Shown in pieces: positions 44,280 through 53,660 of a stretch of 64,000 nucleotides of DNA. This stretch comes from JBDNJM01 sp041687755. Lineage in GTDB: Bacteria > Planctomycetota > UBA1135 > GCA-002686595. A program made the position numbers and the translations under genes. Location of the stretch: NCBI GenBank assembly GCA_041687755.1, contig JBDNJM010000019.1, positions 1 to 64,000 on the forward strand. Reading direction: 5' to 3'. Below the pieces are notes generated by a model, which had not been told where the DNA came from, searched no databases, and saw nothing but the letters and a program-made list of their open reading frames with translations. How positions within the stretch are numbered: the first letter of the stretch is position 1; every line of letters begins with the position of its first letter.

Positions 44280-45629
44280 TCAGTCGCGCTTGGGCCGCTC
44301 GATTCGCAAGGGTTGCTCGGGGGTCTTGCCGAGGGAGTACCGCAGCAGCTCGATGCCCTTGGGCGCCGCTTTGCGCAGCTCGACGAGTTCCGCGTCCAGC
44401 GCCTCGCGGTCGAGTCCGCCGCCGGGCACGCAGATGCCGGCGACGAGCACGTCGTTCTCCAGCCGGCCGAGGGCCCGGACGCACTCGCCCGCGTGCCGTC
44501 CCGTCTCCAGGACCTCGAGCCCGAACAGCTCACCGGCCTCGCGCTCCAGGTGGTCGAGGGCGAAATCGACCAGAGCGTCGTCGCAGAGCCGCTCGAGGTC
44601 GGGTTGCACGTGTTGATCCCAGACCTTCGAGCCGCGCCCCGCCTCGATCAGCGAGAGGTGCGGCTGGACGTGTCGGGCGTGGAACGCCAGGAAGCGATCG
44701 CGGATCCGGTACGTGCCGCGTCGCGAGCGCAGGGGGTCCGGGTCCGTCAGCGGCACCTGGCGCTCGACCAGGCCCAGCTCGCGCAGCACGCTCAGGTACT
44801 TGTTGGCGGTCGTGGAGTCCACGCCCACGGAGAGCGCGACCTCGCCGACGCGCGCCTCGCCGCCCGACACCGCGCGCAGGATCGAGTTGTAGGTGGCCGG
44901 TTGGCTCAGCTCGCTGCGCAGCAGGAACGAGACCTCGTCGAACAGGTAGCCCTCGGGCCGCAGGATCTCGGCCAGGACGTTCTCCTGCATGCTGCGCCGG
45001 GTCGAGAAGCGGTTCAGGTAGGCGGGCATGCCGCCGAGGATGGCGTAGCTCGCCAACCGTTCCTCGATCGTCCAGCCATCGAAGAAGGCGAGTGCCTCAG
45101 GCGGCCGCAGCGGCTCGAGCCGTCGCTGGCCCGTGCGGCGGCCGAACAGCGGCGACTGCTCGGCGAGCACCTCCTTCTCCATGAAGGAGACCTGGCTGCC
45201 GCACAGCACCAGCATCAGGTTCGAGCGCTTGCCGGTGGTGTCCCAGAACCCCTGCAGCAGGCTCGGCAGGCCCTTGTTCGCCTCGCACAGGTAAGGGAAC
45301 TCGTCGAGCACGACGACGAGCCGCTCCGACTTGGCGCGCTCGGCGGCATAGCCGAGGGCCGCGGGCCAGTCGGGGAATTCGATGGTGTCGAGCAGCGGAT
45401 CGCCGGTGCCCTCCTTGAGCGCGCGCTGGAACGCGGCGAGGTTGTCCTTGTCGCGCACCTGCGCCGCGAGGAAGTAGACGGCGCGCCGTCCGGTGCAGAA
45501 GCGCTGGAGGAGTTCGGTCTTGCCGACTCTTCGGCGCCCGTAGAGCACGAAGAATTCAGGCCGGCCGGAGTCGAAGAGCTCGGCGAGCACGGAGAGCTCG
45601 CGGTCGCGGCCGATGAAGCTGGGGTCCAT
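44280..45629 (-). CDS. AAA ATPase with DUF234 C-terminal domain (archaeal-ATPase-like)
   Basis: A 449-aa STAND-like P-loop ATPase. Walker A is FFVLYGRRRVGKTELL near residue 35 and Walker B is VVVLDEFPYL near residue 108. A winged helix follows near 255-310 (RVGEVALSVGVDSTTANKYL). The final 150 residues match DUF234 (RRGTYRIRDRFLAFHARHVQ, then a degenerate nuclease-like fold). Such ATPases are patchily distributed, often in archaea, and their role is unknown; mobile or selfish behaviour has been suggested. An AT-rich palindromic region lies upstream. No partner gene is visible. Confidence 0.87.
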   Translation of the reverse strand: MDPSFIGRDRELSVLAELFDSGRPEFFVLYGRRRVGKTELLQRFCTGRRAVYFLAAQVRDKDNLAAFQRALKEGTGDPLLDTIEFPDWPAALGYAAERAKSERLVVVLDEFPYLCEANKGLPSLLQGFWDTTGKRSNLMLVLCGSQVSFMEKEVLAEQSPLFGRRTGQRRLEPLRPPEALAFFDGWTIEERLASYAILGGMPAYLNRFSTRRSMQENVLAEILRPEGYLFDEVSFLLRSELSQPATYNSILRAVSGGEARVGEVALSVGVDSTTANKYLSVLRELGLVERQVPLTDPDPLRSRRGTYRIRDRFLAFHARHVQPHLSLIEAGRGSKVWDQHVQPDLERLCDDALVDFALDHLEREAGELFGLEVLETGRHAGECVRALGRLENDVLVAGICVPGGGLDREALDAELVELRKAAPKGIELLRYSLGKTPEQPLRIERPKRD

Positions 45630-45693
45630 GGGGACGGGGGTTGGAGGTGGGGTGAGCAGGGGCGGGGGGGCGGCGAGCGGGAGCGCTGAGTTC

Positions 45694-45726
45694 GATACCT
45701 TCTGGTAATATACTCAAGCGTATTCA
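45694..45726 (-). promoter_or_regulatory. AT-rich double palindrome upstream of the ATPase gene
   Basis: In an otherwise very GC-rich 359-bp gap, two adjacent inverted repeats (TACC-TTCT-GGTA and ATAC-TCAAGC-GTAT) stand out, about 70-95 bp upstream of the ATPase ATG. Probable promoter/operator, possibly for autoregulation by the ATPase's own winged helix. The rest of the gap (45730-45966) shows nothing I can support. Confidence 0.4.
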
Positions 45727-45966
45727 GCGGGCGCAGGGCGCGGGGGTCGTCGGCTCTGGGGGCGTCCCAGGTGCGGGCCAGCCACTCGGGGGGCCGTTTC
45801 TTGGCATCAGGGCGCAACGAACCGGGCCTGGTTCGGTCCCAGGGCGGGCGGGGGCGGTGGTTGGACTCCCTCGGGGGCTTCGGAGGGCGCGCCAAGCCAG
45901 GCCGCAGCGACCCGCTCCGCCCCTCGACCTGCCCCGCGCGCCCCGGACTCGCCCGCTCTAGCTCGG

Positions 45967-45990
45967 GACCCGCGCCGCGCTTCGCGGGTC
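45967..45990. terminator. Hairpin overlapping the stop of the GT-C-like gene
   Basis: GACCCGCG (45967-45974) pairs with CGCGGGTC (45983-45990) around an 8-base loop and overlaps the stop codon at 45989-45991 on the minus strand. Probable terminator; no U-tract is seen. Confidence 0.4.
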
Positions 45991-47719
45991 AGCTGCCCAG
46001 CGGCAAGGGGGACGTCACGGCCGGCAGCGTCACCTGCTCGCCTGGCTCCGGGAGCTCCACGATCTCGGTCGAGGCTCCGGTCCAGGTCACGAACGTCGGC
46101 GCAGGACCGTCGCCAATCAGCTCCAACAGCAGTCGCGTGGTGGCGTCGCCCGAGGCGTTGAGGGCGGTCAGCCGCAGGGGCCCGGCCGTCCAGACGCGGC
46201 CGGGGGCGACCGGGTCGGACACGCTGCGGAAGACCTGCTCGAGCGGCGCGGCGAGAAACGGCAGGCCAAGGGAGGTCAGCTCGAAGCTGCGTTCGTCGAG
46301 GCGCTTCAGCTGGAGCGGGCGGCCGCCCATTTGGAGCGGCCACAGGCGCAGGTCGCTGCGGCCGAGGTCGATGCGGGCCTGGGCGCCGGTGGACAGGGCG
46401 GCCAGGGGGTTGGGCGTCTGCAGCAGGATCAGCTCGCTCGCGCCGGTCGCGTCGGCGGCGGCGGCAGCGCTTGCGATCTGGGTGCGGGCGTCGCGGGCGA
46501 GCCAGATCAGGCCGGCCTGACGCGCGAGGGTCGAGATGACCGGGAGGACAAGCGCGCTGAGCAGCAGCAGGTGCGCGGCGCGGCGCGGCAGGTGTCCGAC
46601 AATCAGGGCGAGCGCGATCGCCGCGGGGAGGGCGGACTCGAACAGGAGGCGGTCGGAGGGCGGCGCGGCGGCCTGGGGCAGCAGCGGGAGCGCGAACCAG
46701 GCCAGCAGCAGGAGGCCGAGCGCGCGGCGCCCGCGGAGCGCTCGAGCCAGCGGGCGGGCCAGCGCCAGGAGCAGGAGTGCGCCGAGGGCGCAACCGATCG
46801 GGACAGCCGCTGGGAACGCGAAGCCGAGGTCCAGGGCGAAGGGGCTGGCGGCGGCGAGCGGGCCGGCGAGGGCGAGGAACGGGGCCCGGGCCGCGACGAG
46901 GTTGGGGTGCTCCCAGGGGGCCGGGTAGAAGCGCGAGTCGGCTCCGTAGCCGCCGAGCTTCCAGGCCAGGACGTAGGCGCCGGCGAGCGCGATTGCGACC
47001 AGCGCGAGGGCCCACGGCCGGCGATCGCGGACGTCCCGGGGGCCGAGCAGCAGCCGCACCGCTAGGAGCGGGAAGGTCATCACGCCCGACTCCTTGGCGA
47101 GCGTCGCCAGCAGCGCGCAGGCCAGGGCCGCCGCTATCGGCTTGGAGGTCGGGCGCCGGTCGAGGGGCCCCAGGCAGAGCAGGGCCCCGATCTGGAATAG
47201 GGCGACCAGCAGGCTGTTGCGGTTCGCGATCCAGCCGACCGGCACGACCGAGCTGCCGTCGGCGCCGAACAGCAGCAGGGCGAGCAGGGCGCTGGCGGGG
47301 CCGATGCCGAGGTGCCGGAGCAGGCGCCAGGCGAGGCCCAGCAGGAGCCCGAACAGCAGGAGGTTCTCGAGGTGCTGGGGCCAGGCGCGCGTGCCGAACA
47401 GGCTGTGGTCGAGCCAGAGGGAGAGGCTCGTCAGCGGGCGGAAGAAGCGCACCTTCCAGTCCGGAGAGGTGAACCAGAGCAGGCCGCCGATGTCGAAGGC
47501 GCCGGGGTCCTCGGCGCTCGAGCCGAACGCGTACAGGTTCCACGGGCGCAGGCTGTCCGACTCCACCGCGCCTTCCAGCACGAGTTCGTGGACGTAGTCG
47601 TCGGCGAGGTGTCCGATGCCGAGCGACGGCGCGTGCAGGGCGACGAGGGCCAGGATCACGATCCACAGCTTGCGCCGGGTAACGCCACCGGCGGGAAGTT
47701 CGCGTCGAGGCTCGCCCAT
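45989..47719 (-). CDS. Polytopic membrane protein, GT-C glycosyltransferase-like
   Basis: About 576 aa with ten or more hydrophobic helices across residues 15-410 and a soluble C-terminal part. The first loop has an acidic pair in GHLADDYVHELV. It is followed by FFRPLTSLSLWLDHSLFG and WPQHLENLLLFG, a pattern seen in the dolichol-phosphate-mannose-type (PMT/TMTC) GT-C enzymes, where the early Asp is catalytic. It would use a lipid-linked sugar to glycosylate a periplasmic acceptor; substrate unknown. The start is ATG 47719, before the first helix. The frame stays open upstream as noise. Confidence 0.6.
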   Translation of the reverse strand: MGEPRRELPAGGVTRRKLWIVILALVALHAPSLGIGHLADDYVHELVLEGAVESDSLRPWNLYAFGSSAEDPGAFDIGGLLWFTSPDWKVRFFRPLTSLSLWLDHSLFGTRAWPQHLENLLLFGLLLGLAWRLLRHLGIGPASALLALLLFGADGSSVVPVGWIANRNSLLVALFQIGALLCLGPLDRRPTSKPIAAALACALLATLAKESGVMTFPLLAVRLLLGPRDVRDRRPWALALVAIALAGAYVLAWKLGGYGADSRFYPAPWEHPNLVAARAPFLALAGPLAAASPFALDLGFAFPAAVPIGCALGALLLLALARPLARALRGRRALGLLLLAWFALPLLPQAAAPPSDRLLFESALPAAIALALIVGHLPRRAAHLLLLSALVLPVISTLARQAGLIWLARDARTQIASAAAAADATGASELILLQTPNPLAALSTGAQARIDLGRSDLRLWPLQMGGRPLQLKRLDERSFELTSLGLPFLAAPLEQVFRSVSDPVAPGRVWTAGPLRLTALNASGDATTRLLLELIGDGPAPTFVTWTGASTEIVELPEPGEQVTLPAVTSPLPLGS

Positions 47720-47879
47720 GGGCAGAGCTTCGCACGCCGCGCGCGCAGGGGGTGCCCGGTCCCGGCCGCATCCCACAGGAGTCCCACAAGGACACCTGCA
47801 GGCCGCGACCGGGGGGCCGGGCCACTCCACCACAGCGGCGCGCTGACGTGGCGGAGTGTTCGAATGGGCCTGCGGGCTG

Positions 47880-49727
47880 CTACAGCGCCGAGGTCCAGAG
47901 CATCGTGACCCAGTCGGGCATCGCGTAGGGGTTCGTCAGGCGCGAGAGCTCGCCGACCAACAGGGTCGGTCCGTCCTCGAGCAGCAGGCCGCAGGCCTCG
48001 AGCGAGGCGACTCGCGCGGCGATCGGGGCCGCGTCGTCGTCGAGCACGTCGAGCAGGCCGTCGAGCGCGACCAGCGATCCGTGGAAGCCAAGGCTCGTCG
48101 CCGCCACGATGCGCAGCTCCGGCTGGCCGAAGTCGCGCAGGGCGGCGACCAGGAACGTGGCGTCGTCGGGACTACCGATTTGGCCGAGGCCCTGGCAGAT
48201 GGCGGCGCGCACGCGGGGCGAGCGCTCGTCGGCGTAGGCGCTGCGCAGCGCCTCGCGGGCCCGGCTTCCGCCAATCATCCCCAGGGCAACGGCGGTCATC
48301 TCGCGCTCGATCTCGGAGCCGGAAGTGTGCAGGTGCTCGACGAGCAGCGGGACGGAGCCGGAGTCGCGCGCCATGCCCATCGCGAGGACCGCGGCGGCGC
48401 GCTGCTCAGAACCGCTCGAGCGCTTCAGGCCGAGGCGCAGGCGCGCGAGGGCGGACGAGTTGCCGTGCTGGCGCGCGGAGATGCCGTCGGCGAGAAACGA
48501 CCACGGGCGCAGGCCGCTGCCGCCGTAGCGCGCCGTCCGCTCGAGGACCTCGGCCGCGGCGTCGCCGCCCTGCCGCGCGATGGCGATCAACAGGTAGGCC
48601 TTGGAGAGTTGCTCCTTCTCCTTCCCGAACCGCTCGATCAGGGGCTCGACGACGAGTGACGCGGGCACGTCGCCCAGCGACAGGGCGGCGGAGCGGCGCA
48701 GGTCGAGCTGCGGGGCGTCCAGGGCGCGGACGAGGGCGATCAGCCCGTCCTCACCGTCGTTGTGGCGCAGTCCCTCGGCGGAGCGGCAGCGGATCTCGAG
48801 GCGCGTGCCCTTGTTGTCGAGGGCGCGCAGGGCGCGCTCGTCGAGGAGGCTGACCTCGTTGAGGGACTGGTAGTAGCACAGGCCCAGGTCGATGGACTCG
48901 TCGTCGCCCAGCTCGGAGCCGAGGTGCGCGACCGCGGCGTCGACTTCCAGACCAAGTCCGTGGCGGCGGCCCAGCGCGAGGCCGACCAGCGCGAAGAACG
49001 AGGCGCGGTTGGTGATGGTGCCGTGGTCGCGGGCCTGCAGAGTCGCGTGGCGCGCCACCGCGAACAGCGGCGCGACGGTTTCGCGGCGGCCGGAGAGTCC
49101 CATGCCCAACAGGGCGGCGTGACGCACCGAGCGCGAGGGATCGTCGAGTCGCTCCAGCAGGGGATCGAGCACGTCGTCGCTGCCGATGCGGCCCCAGAGA
49201 ATGCAGGCCGCGCCGCGAACCATCGCGGCGTCGTCCTGGAGCGCCGCGGCTGTCAGCTGCCTAGCGCGCAGCAGGCGCTGGACGGAGGCGCCGCTGACGG
49301 TGCCCTCCTCCCCGGTGAAGTCGAGCCCGCCGAGCGAGTGGCGCACCAGGTAATCGAACTTGTGGAACTCCCACCAGACCCGCCAGTTGGGGAAGGTGTC
49401 CCCCGCAACGCCGGAGCCCGTCGAGACCGGGCCGGGGGCCGACGGCGGCGCGCTGCCGCCCGTGGTCGGGCCTTGGGGGCGCGGTCCGTTGCCGGGCGTC
49501 GCGCCGCCGGTGGACGGTCCGCCCGTCACCGGCCCCGTGGGTGCGCCAGAGCCCGGGCCACTCGTCGGCACGGTATCGCCGGGGCCCAAGTACGGGTCGC
49601 TCCTGGGTGAGGAGAGCGGGATCGTCGGTCCAACCCCGCTGGAGCACTGGGCCGCGGCGGGTGCCGCGATCAGAAGAGCCACGGCGATGCTGACGAGCGG
49701 ACGGAGGGGGGACGTGGCTGTGCGCAT
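47880..49727 (-). CDS. Secreted HEAT-repeat protein
   Basis: A 615-aa protein: signal peptide (SIAVALLIAAPAAAQ), a Gly-Pro-Thr-rich disordered linker (about 30-105), then roughly ten HEAT-like helical pairs. Typical units are SRSVRHAALLGMGLSGRRET, REMTAVALGMIGGSRAREAL, SPRVRAAICQGLGQIGSPDD and PELRIVAATSLGFHG. HEAT arrays are protein-binding scaffolds, so this is probably a periplasmic adaptor. The ATG at 49727 is the only start that keeps the signal peptide. A consensus sigma-54 site lies just upstream and would leave almost no 5' leader. Confidence 0.82.
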   Translation of the reverse strand: MRTATSPLRPLVSIAVALLIAAPAAAQCSSGVGPTIPLSSPRSDPYLGPGDTVPTSGPGSGAPTGPVTGGPSTGGATPGNGPRPQGPTTGGSAPPSAPGPVSTGSGVAGDTFPNWRVWWEFHKFDYLVRHSLGGLDFTGEEGTVSGASVQRLLRARQLTAAALQDDAAMVRGAACILWGRIGSDDVLDPLLERLDDPSRSVRHAALLGMGLSGRRETVAPLFAVARHATLQARDHGTITNRASFFALVGLALGRRHGLGLEVDAAVAHLGSELGDDESIDLGLCYYQSLNEVSLLDERALRALDNKGTRLEIRCRSAEGLRHNDGEDGLIALVRALDAPQLDLRRSAALSLGDVPASLVVEPLIERFGKEKEQLSKAYLLIAIARQGGDAAAEVLERTARYGGSGLRPWSFLADGISARQHGNSSALARLRLGLKRSSGSEQRAAAVLAMGMARDSGSVPLLVEHLHTSGSEIEREMTAVALGMIGGSRAREALRSAYADERSPRVRAAICQGLGQIGSPDDATFLVAALRDFGQPELRIVAATSLGFHGSLVALDGLLDVLDDDAAPIAARVASLEACGLLLEDGPTLLVGELSRLTNPYAMPDWVTMLWTSAL

Positions 49728-49741
49728 GATGCGGATCCTTT

Positions 49742-49757
49742 TGCAACACCCGTGCCA
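49742..49757 (-). promoter_or_regulatory. Sigma-54 (-24/-12) promoter upstream of the HEAT-repeat gene
   Basis: The minus strand reads TTGGCACGGGTGTTGCAAAA. This matches the consensus YTGGCACG-N4-TTGCW at every fixed position, with GG and GC ten bases apart. The expected start of transcription is near 49731, only about four bases before the ATG, which is odd for a sigma-54 promoter and lowers confidence. Confidence 0.55.
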
Positions 49758-49916
49758 AGACGCGGTGGAGCGCTCCTTGGGGCCCCCGGCAGCCTGAGCC
49801 CTGGGGCCCTGTTGCCGAATCGGAACACCAGCTCTCACGCGCGTCGGTTCGGCCCTGGGAGGGCGGCTCAGGATCTCTCTGAAGGCCTAGTAGCCGTCCC
49901 GCGTACGCTCTCCCGC

Positions 49917-50483
49917 GTGAATCCTGTCGTCTTCGTCGTCCTCGGGCTGCTGCTCCTGCCGCTGCTCTACGTCGCCCTGATCTACAACTTGTTGGTCAAG
50001 GCCCGCGCCCACGTGGCCGCGTCCTGGTCCGGAGTGGACCTCGAACTGAGCCGCCGCCACGACCTGATCCCGAACCTGGTCTCGACCGCCAAGGGCCTGA
50101 TGGCCCACGAGCGCGAGTTGTTCGAGGAGGTCACCGCCCTGCGCGAGCAGGCGCAAGGGCTGCGCCCCGGATCCGCCAGCGCGGAGCAGCGCGAGACGGA
50201 GCGCGCCCTGGGGTCGGCCCTCGGGCGCATCCACATCCGCGCCGAGGACTATCCGGAGCTCAAGTCCGACCGCGCGATGCGCGACCTGATGGCCGAGCTG
50301 GCCCACACGGAAGACCGCATCGCCGCAGCCCTGCGCTACTACAACGGGAACGTGCGCGACCTCAACGTTCGCTGCGAGACGATCCCCAGCAACGCGCTCG
50401 CCGCGATGTTCGGGTTCGAGTCCGCCGAGTACTTCCAGCTCGACGACGACACCCCGCGACGCCGCCCGGACCTGACCTTCTAA
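49917..50483 (+). CDS. lemA: LemA-family membrane protein
   Basis: A 188-aa protein with one N-terminal membrane helix (VVFVVLGLLLLPLLYVALIY) and the LemA coiled-coil domain: YNLLVKARAHVAASWSGVDL, the signature RRHDLIPNLVSTAKGLMAHE, RYYNGNVRDLNV and the conserved ending AAMFGFESAEYFQ. The start is GTG 49917. LemA proteins are inner-membrane proteins of unknown function, usually beside a TPM/htpX or DUF gene; here the partner is the membrane protein 10 bp downstream. Confidence 0.9.
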   Translation: MNPVVFVVLGLLLLPLLYVALIYNLLVKARAHVAASWSGVDLELSRRHDLIPNLVSTAKGLMAHERELFEEVTALREQAQGLRPGSASAEQRETERALGSALGRIHIRAEDYPELKSDRAMRDLMAELAHTEDRIAAALRYYNGNVRDLNVRCETIPSNALAAMFGFESAEYFQLDDDTPRRRPDLTF

Positions 50484-50493
50484 CCCCACCGCC

Positions 50494-51225
50494 ATGCCGC
50501 TCGTCATCGTCGGAGCTGTCGTCCTCATCGGGTTGATGATCTGGGTAGGCAGTGAGCTCGAGAAGAAACGGCGCGCGGCCCTCCGCGAGGTCGCCAACCG
50601 GCTCGGATACTCGTTCACCCATGAGCGCAGCTCGGTCGATCTCCCGTTCAAGCTGTTCCGCCGAGGCGGCAGCCGCTACGGCAGCAACTTTCTCGACCGC
50701 GTCGACTCCGCAGCGATCTCCGGGCTCGCCGATGTGCGCATCACCCTGTTCGAGCACCACTACACGACAACCTCCGGATCGGGCAAGCACCAGAGCACAC
50801 AACACCATCGATTCAGCTGCGCGGCGGTCGAGCCGGGAATCGACCTAGGGCAAGTCGTCATTCGCCGCGAGAACTTCGGCGACCGGGTCGCGGCCATGGC
50901 CGGCTTCGAGGACATCGACTTCGAGGACCCGGACTTCAGCAAGCGCTTCCACGTCAGCGCGAAGGACCGGCGCGACGCCTACGCGTTGCTCGAGCACGAC
51001 ATGATGCGCACGCTGCTCGAGAAGGCCCCCTGGACCTTCGAGACCAACGGCACGGTCCTGCTCGCTCATCGCGACGGGCAGCTGGAGCCCGCCCGCGTGG
51101 AGCTGCTCGACCGGCTGATGCACGACGTCCTCGCCGCCCTGCCCCGGACTCTGGTCAACAACGAGCGCGAGCGGCGCGGCCTGAACCCGGTTCTGGACGC
51201 CGGGGCGGCGGCCCTGCGGGACTGA
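50494..51225 (+). CDS. Single-pass membrane protein, LemA partner (unknown function)
   Basis: A 243-aa protein with an N-terminal membrane helix (LVIVGAVVLIGLMIWVG) and a cytoplasmic-facing or periplasmic mixed alpha/beta domain. Notable segments are VRITLFEHHYTTTSGSGKHQ and VVIRRENFGDRVAAMAGFED. The layout resembles DUF3137-like partners of LemA, but I cannot confirm the family. It starts 10 bp after lemA and is clearly in the same operon. Confidence 0.68.
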   Translation: MPLVIVGAVVLIGLMIWVGSELEKKRRAALREVANRLGYSFTHERSSVDLPFKLFRRGGSRYGSNFLDRVDSAAISGLADVRITLFEHHYTTTSGSGKHQSTQHHRFSCAAVEPGIDLGQVVIRRENFGDRVAAMAGFEDIDFEDPDFSKRFHVSAKDRRDAYALLEHDMMRTLLEKAPWTFETNGTVLLAHRDGQLEPARVELLDRLMHDVLAALPRTLVNNERERRGLNPVLDAGAAALRD

Positions 51226-51273
51226 ATCCGCCGCAGGTTGTCCGCGGACGGGGGGTCCGGTTAGGACGAGTGG

Positions 51274-52855
51274 ATGCCCATTTCGAACCCGCTCGCCAGC
51301 CCGCTCCTCACCCGCCTGGGACTGGTGCTGTCCCTCGCCCTGCTCGCGGCCCCGCCCGCCGCTGCCCAGGGCGGGTACCGCCAGACCGAATTCGAGTCCC
51401 TCGGGCTCGAGCTGCCCGTTCCACGGGACTACGACGCGCTGCCGGTCCAACCGACCGAGGAGTACATCGTCGCCCAGTGGACGGAGAAGCCGAACCCCCG
51501 CGAGAAGGACAAGGCCCGCAATCGGACGCTGCCGAAGCTGCAGATCGTGTGGATCGAGAAGCTGCCCGTCGTCGAGAGCCCCGACGATGCACCCGTAGGG
51601 CTCGGCGGATCCGAGGGCCCGGAGGTCGAGGAGGAGATCCGCATCGACACGCTGGGGGACTACCTCGAGCACGAGCGGAACGGAGTCTGGCAGGAGGTCG
51701 GCAACGAGACGGAGAGGGGCAGGACAACTTCAAGGCCTACTCCTGCGAGCTGAATCCGGGGCCGGAGAACCGCTCCAAGGCCTACAAGGGCTGGGCCTAC
51801 TCCTACCGCACCGAGGACCTGACCATCGCTCTCATCGGGATCTGCCACGTCGACGACTGGAAGGACTCGGTCAAGATCTGGGAGAAGATGGGCAGCAAGC
51901 TGGAGATCAGCGAGCCCGACGGCGCTGACATGGCGAAGTGGGAGAAGTACTACGCGCGCAACGACGAGTTCATCGATCCGGAGTACCGCATGGAGATTCG
52001 GTCGAAGCTGGTGCGCGGCTGGGATGCGGACGACACCGAGAACTACATCTACGTCTACTCGACCAAGAACAAGCCGCTGATCAGCTTGATCAAGCGGCGA
52101 ATCGAGACGATCCGCGACGAGTACGAGCGGCAGTTCCCGCCGACGGCGCAGGTTGAAGCGGTCTCGACGGTGCGCATCTGCAAGGACGCGCAGGAGTACT
52201 TCGCCTACGGCGGGCCCCGCGGTTCCGGCGGGTATTGGAACTGGACGACCGAGGAACTCGTGTTCTTCGACTACGAGGACGACGACGGCGCAGGCTCCGG
52301 TACGGCGGACACGAAGGTCGTGCTCTACCACGAGGCGTTCCACCAGTACATCTACTACTCCGTGGGTCAGCTGGCGCCGCACACGTGGTTCAACGAGGGC
52401 TACGGCGACTACTTCTCCGGCGCCGGCTGAGCGGCAAGAAGGTCAAGAGCATCGGCCCGAACCCGTGGCGGACCGAGGCGATCCAACAGCACATCAAGAA
52501 CGGACGAGTCGCCTCACTGGCGGACCTCGTCTCGATGCCAAAGGCCCAGTACTACTCCGCGGGCCAGATCTATTATCCGCAGGGGTGGTCGCTCGTGTGC
52601 TTCCTGCGGGAGTCCTCGAAGGCTAAGAAGCACCCGGTGTGGTCGCAGATCCTGACCAAGTACTTCAACACCCTGAAGTCGGAGAGCATCGCCAACCGCG
52701 ACGAGATGCCGGAGGACCCGTTCGACCCGCGCCGCGCGTTCATCGAGGCGGACCTGCGCGAGGCGGCGCTGGACATCGCCTTCGAGGGCGTCGACTTCGA
52801 CGAGCTGGAGGAGGCCTGGGAGAACTTCACGCTCGGCCTCAAGCCGCCCCGCTGA
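51274..52855 (+). CDS. Secreted gluzincin-type metallopeptidase-like protein (two frameshifts)
   Basis: Three frames together encode one exported protein of about 526 aa. Frame 1 (51274 to about 51717) carries the signal peptide (LVLSLALLAAPPAAAQ) and an N-terminal domain. Frame 2 (to about 52424) carries the zinc motif HEAFH in VVLYHEAFHQYIYYSVG and the downstream glutamate in WFNEGYGDYFSGA. Frame 3 (to 52855) carries the C-terminal helical part (GQIYYPQGWSLVCFLRESSK). Inserting one base at the G runs near 51716-51720 and 52421-52427 joins them seamlessly. The HExxH ... NEG..DYF arrangement resembles DUF1570-like planctomycete peptidases. It is either an assembly artefact or very recent inactivation. 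Confidence 0.7.
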
Positions 52856-52963
52856 GCGCCGGATCGGCCCCCCCCCAGGCCAGGCGGGCTGCTCGCGGAA
52901 CCTGCGCGGCGCTCCCCGGTTCAAGCAGTCATCACGACACGAACCCCGAGCCCGGAGGCTCCC

Positions 52964-53545
52964 ATGCTGCTTGAACTTGCAATTGCTCTGACCCTCTCCC
53001 CCGCCCCCCTTGCGCCCGCGCAGGAGGCCGTCGACCACGATCGCGTCGAACAACGCATCGAACGACTGCGCGAGCGGGCGGCGCAGCTCGAGCAGGGGAC
53101 CGCTCCCGAGCGCCTGGGGGGCGAGCGCGGGGGGCCCGAGCGCCGCGCTGGCGAGGCCGGAGGGCTGCGGCGCGGACAGGGCGGTCCGCAGGCGGGGGGC
53201 CGCGGGGGGCTGGGACAGCAGCGTTTCGGCCAGCGGGGAGGCCTCGGCCAGGGCCGGCACGGGCAGGGAGCCCAAGGCCAAGGCGACGCGCGTCTGACCC
53301 CGGAGCAGCGTGAAAAGCTGCGCGGCAAGATCGCTGAGAAGCTCCGTGAGCGCGGCATCGGTGGCGGCAACGGGCGGGCCGGGGGCCGGCGCGGTCTCGG
53401 GCAGGGTCGGCTCGGGGGGGGACAGAACCAGCGCGGCGCCGGGCCGGGCCAGCGGTGGCGCGAGCGGTTGGGCCAGCGCCAGGGCCAGCGCCAGGGCCAG
53501 CGCCAGCGCGGACAGGGGCGCGGCGAAGTGCGCGGTCCCTTCTAG
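52964..53545 (+). CDS. Secreted Gly/Arg/Gln-rich low-complexity protein
   Basis: A 193-aa protein with a short signal-like N terminus (LLELAIALTLSPAPLAPAQE) and a coiled-coil stretch (RVEQRIERLRERAAQLEQ). A highly basic, disordered tail follows, rich in GQR, GGRG and RQGQ repeats. One central piece looks ordered (LTPEQREKLRGKIAEKLRER), as in Spy/CpxP-like LTPEQ helices. The end is encoded by a 12-bp tandem repeat (about 53465-53510). Frame bias supports real coding, but the repeats make the length unreliable. Function unknown; RNA, DNA or polyanion binding is conceivable. Confidence 0.5.
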   Translation: MLLELAIALTLSPAPLAPAQEAVDHDRVEQRIERLRERAAQLEQGTAPERLGGERGGPERRAGEAGGLRRGQGGPQAGGRGGLGQQRFGQRGGLGQGRHGQGAQGQGDARLTPEQREKLRGKIAEKLRERGIGGGNGRAGGRRGLGQGRLGGGQNQRGAGPGQRWRERLGQRQGQRQGQRQRGQGRGEVRGPF

Positions 53546-53565
53546 GGCCGGACGCCACGGCCGGA

Positions 53566-53621
53566 AACGAGCGCTGCCCCGACCCTCTGGCCTTGGCCAG
53601 GGGATCGGGGCAGCGCTCGTT
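53566..53621. terminator. 27-bp bidirectional terminator hairpin
   Basis: 53566-53592 pair with 53595-53621 with only two mismatches and a two-base loop. The hairpin lies between the convergent ends of the Gly/Arg-rich gene and the metzincin gene. Confidence 0.7.
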
Positions 53622-53660
53622 CCAGGCGACCGCGGAGGGCGGTCGCCCAGGCTCAGCCGA

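Noticed and set aside
45807..47825. 672-codon Arg/Pro-rich frame on the same strand as the GT-C-like gene
   Set aside because: Out-of-frame shadow; the real frame has membrane helices and family motifs.
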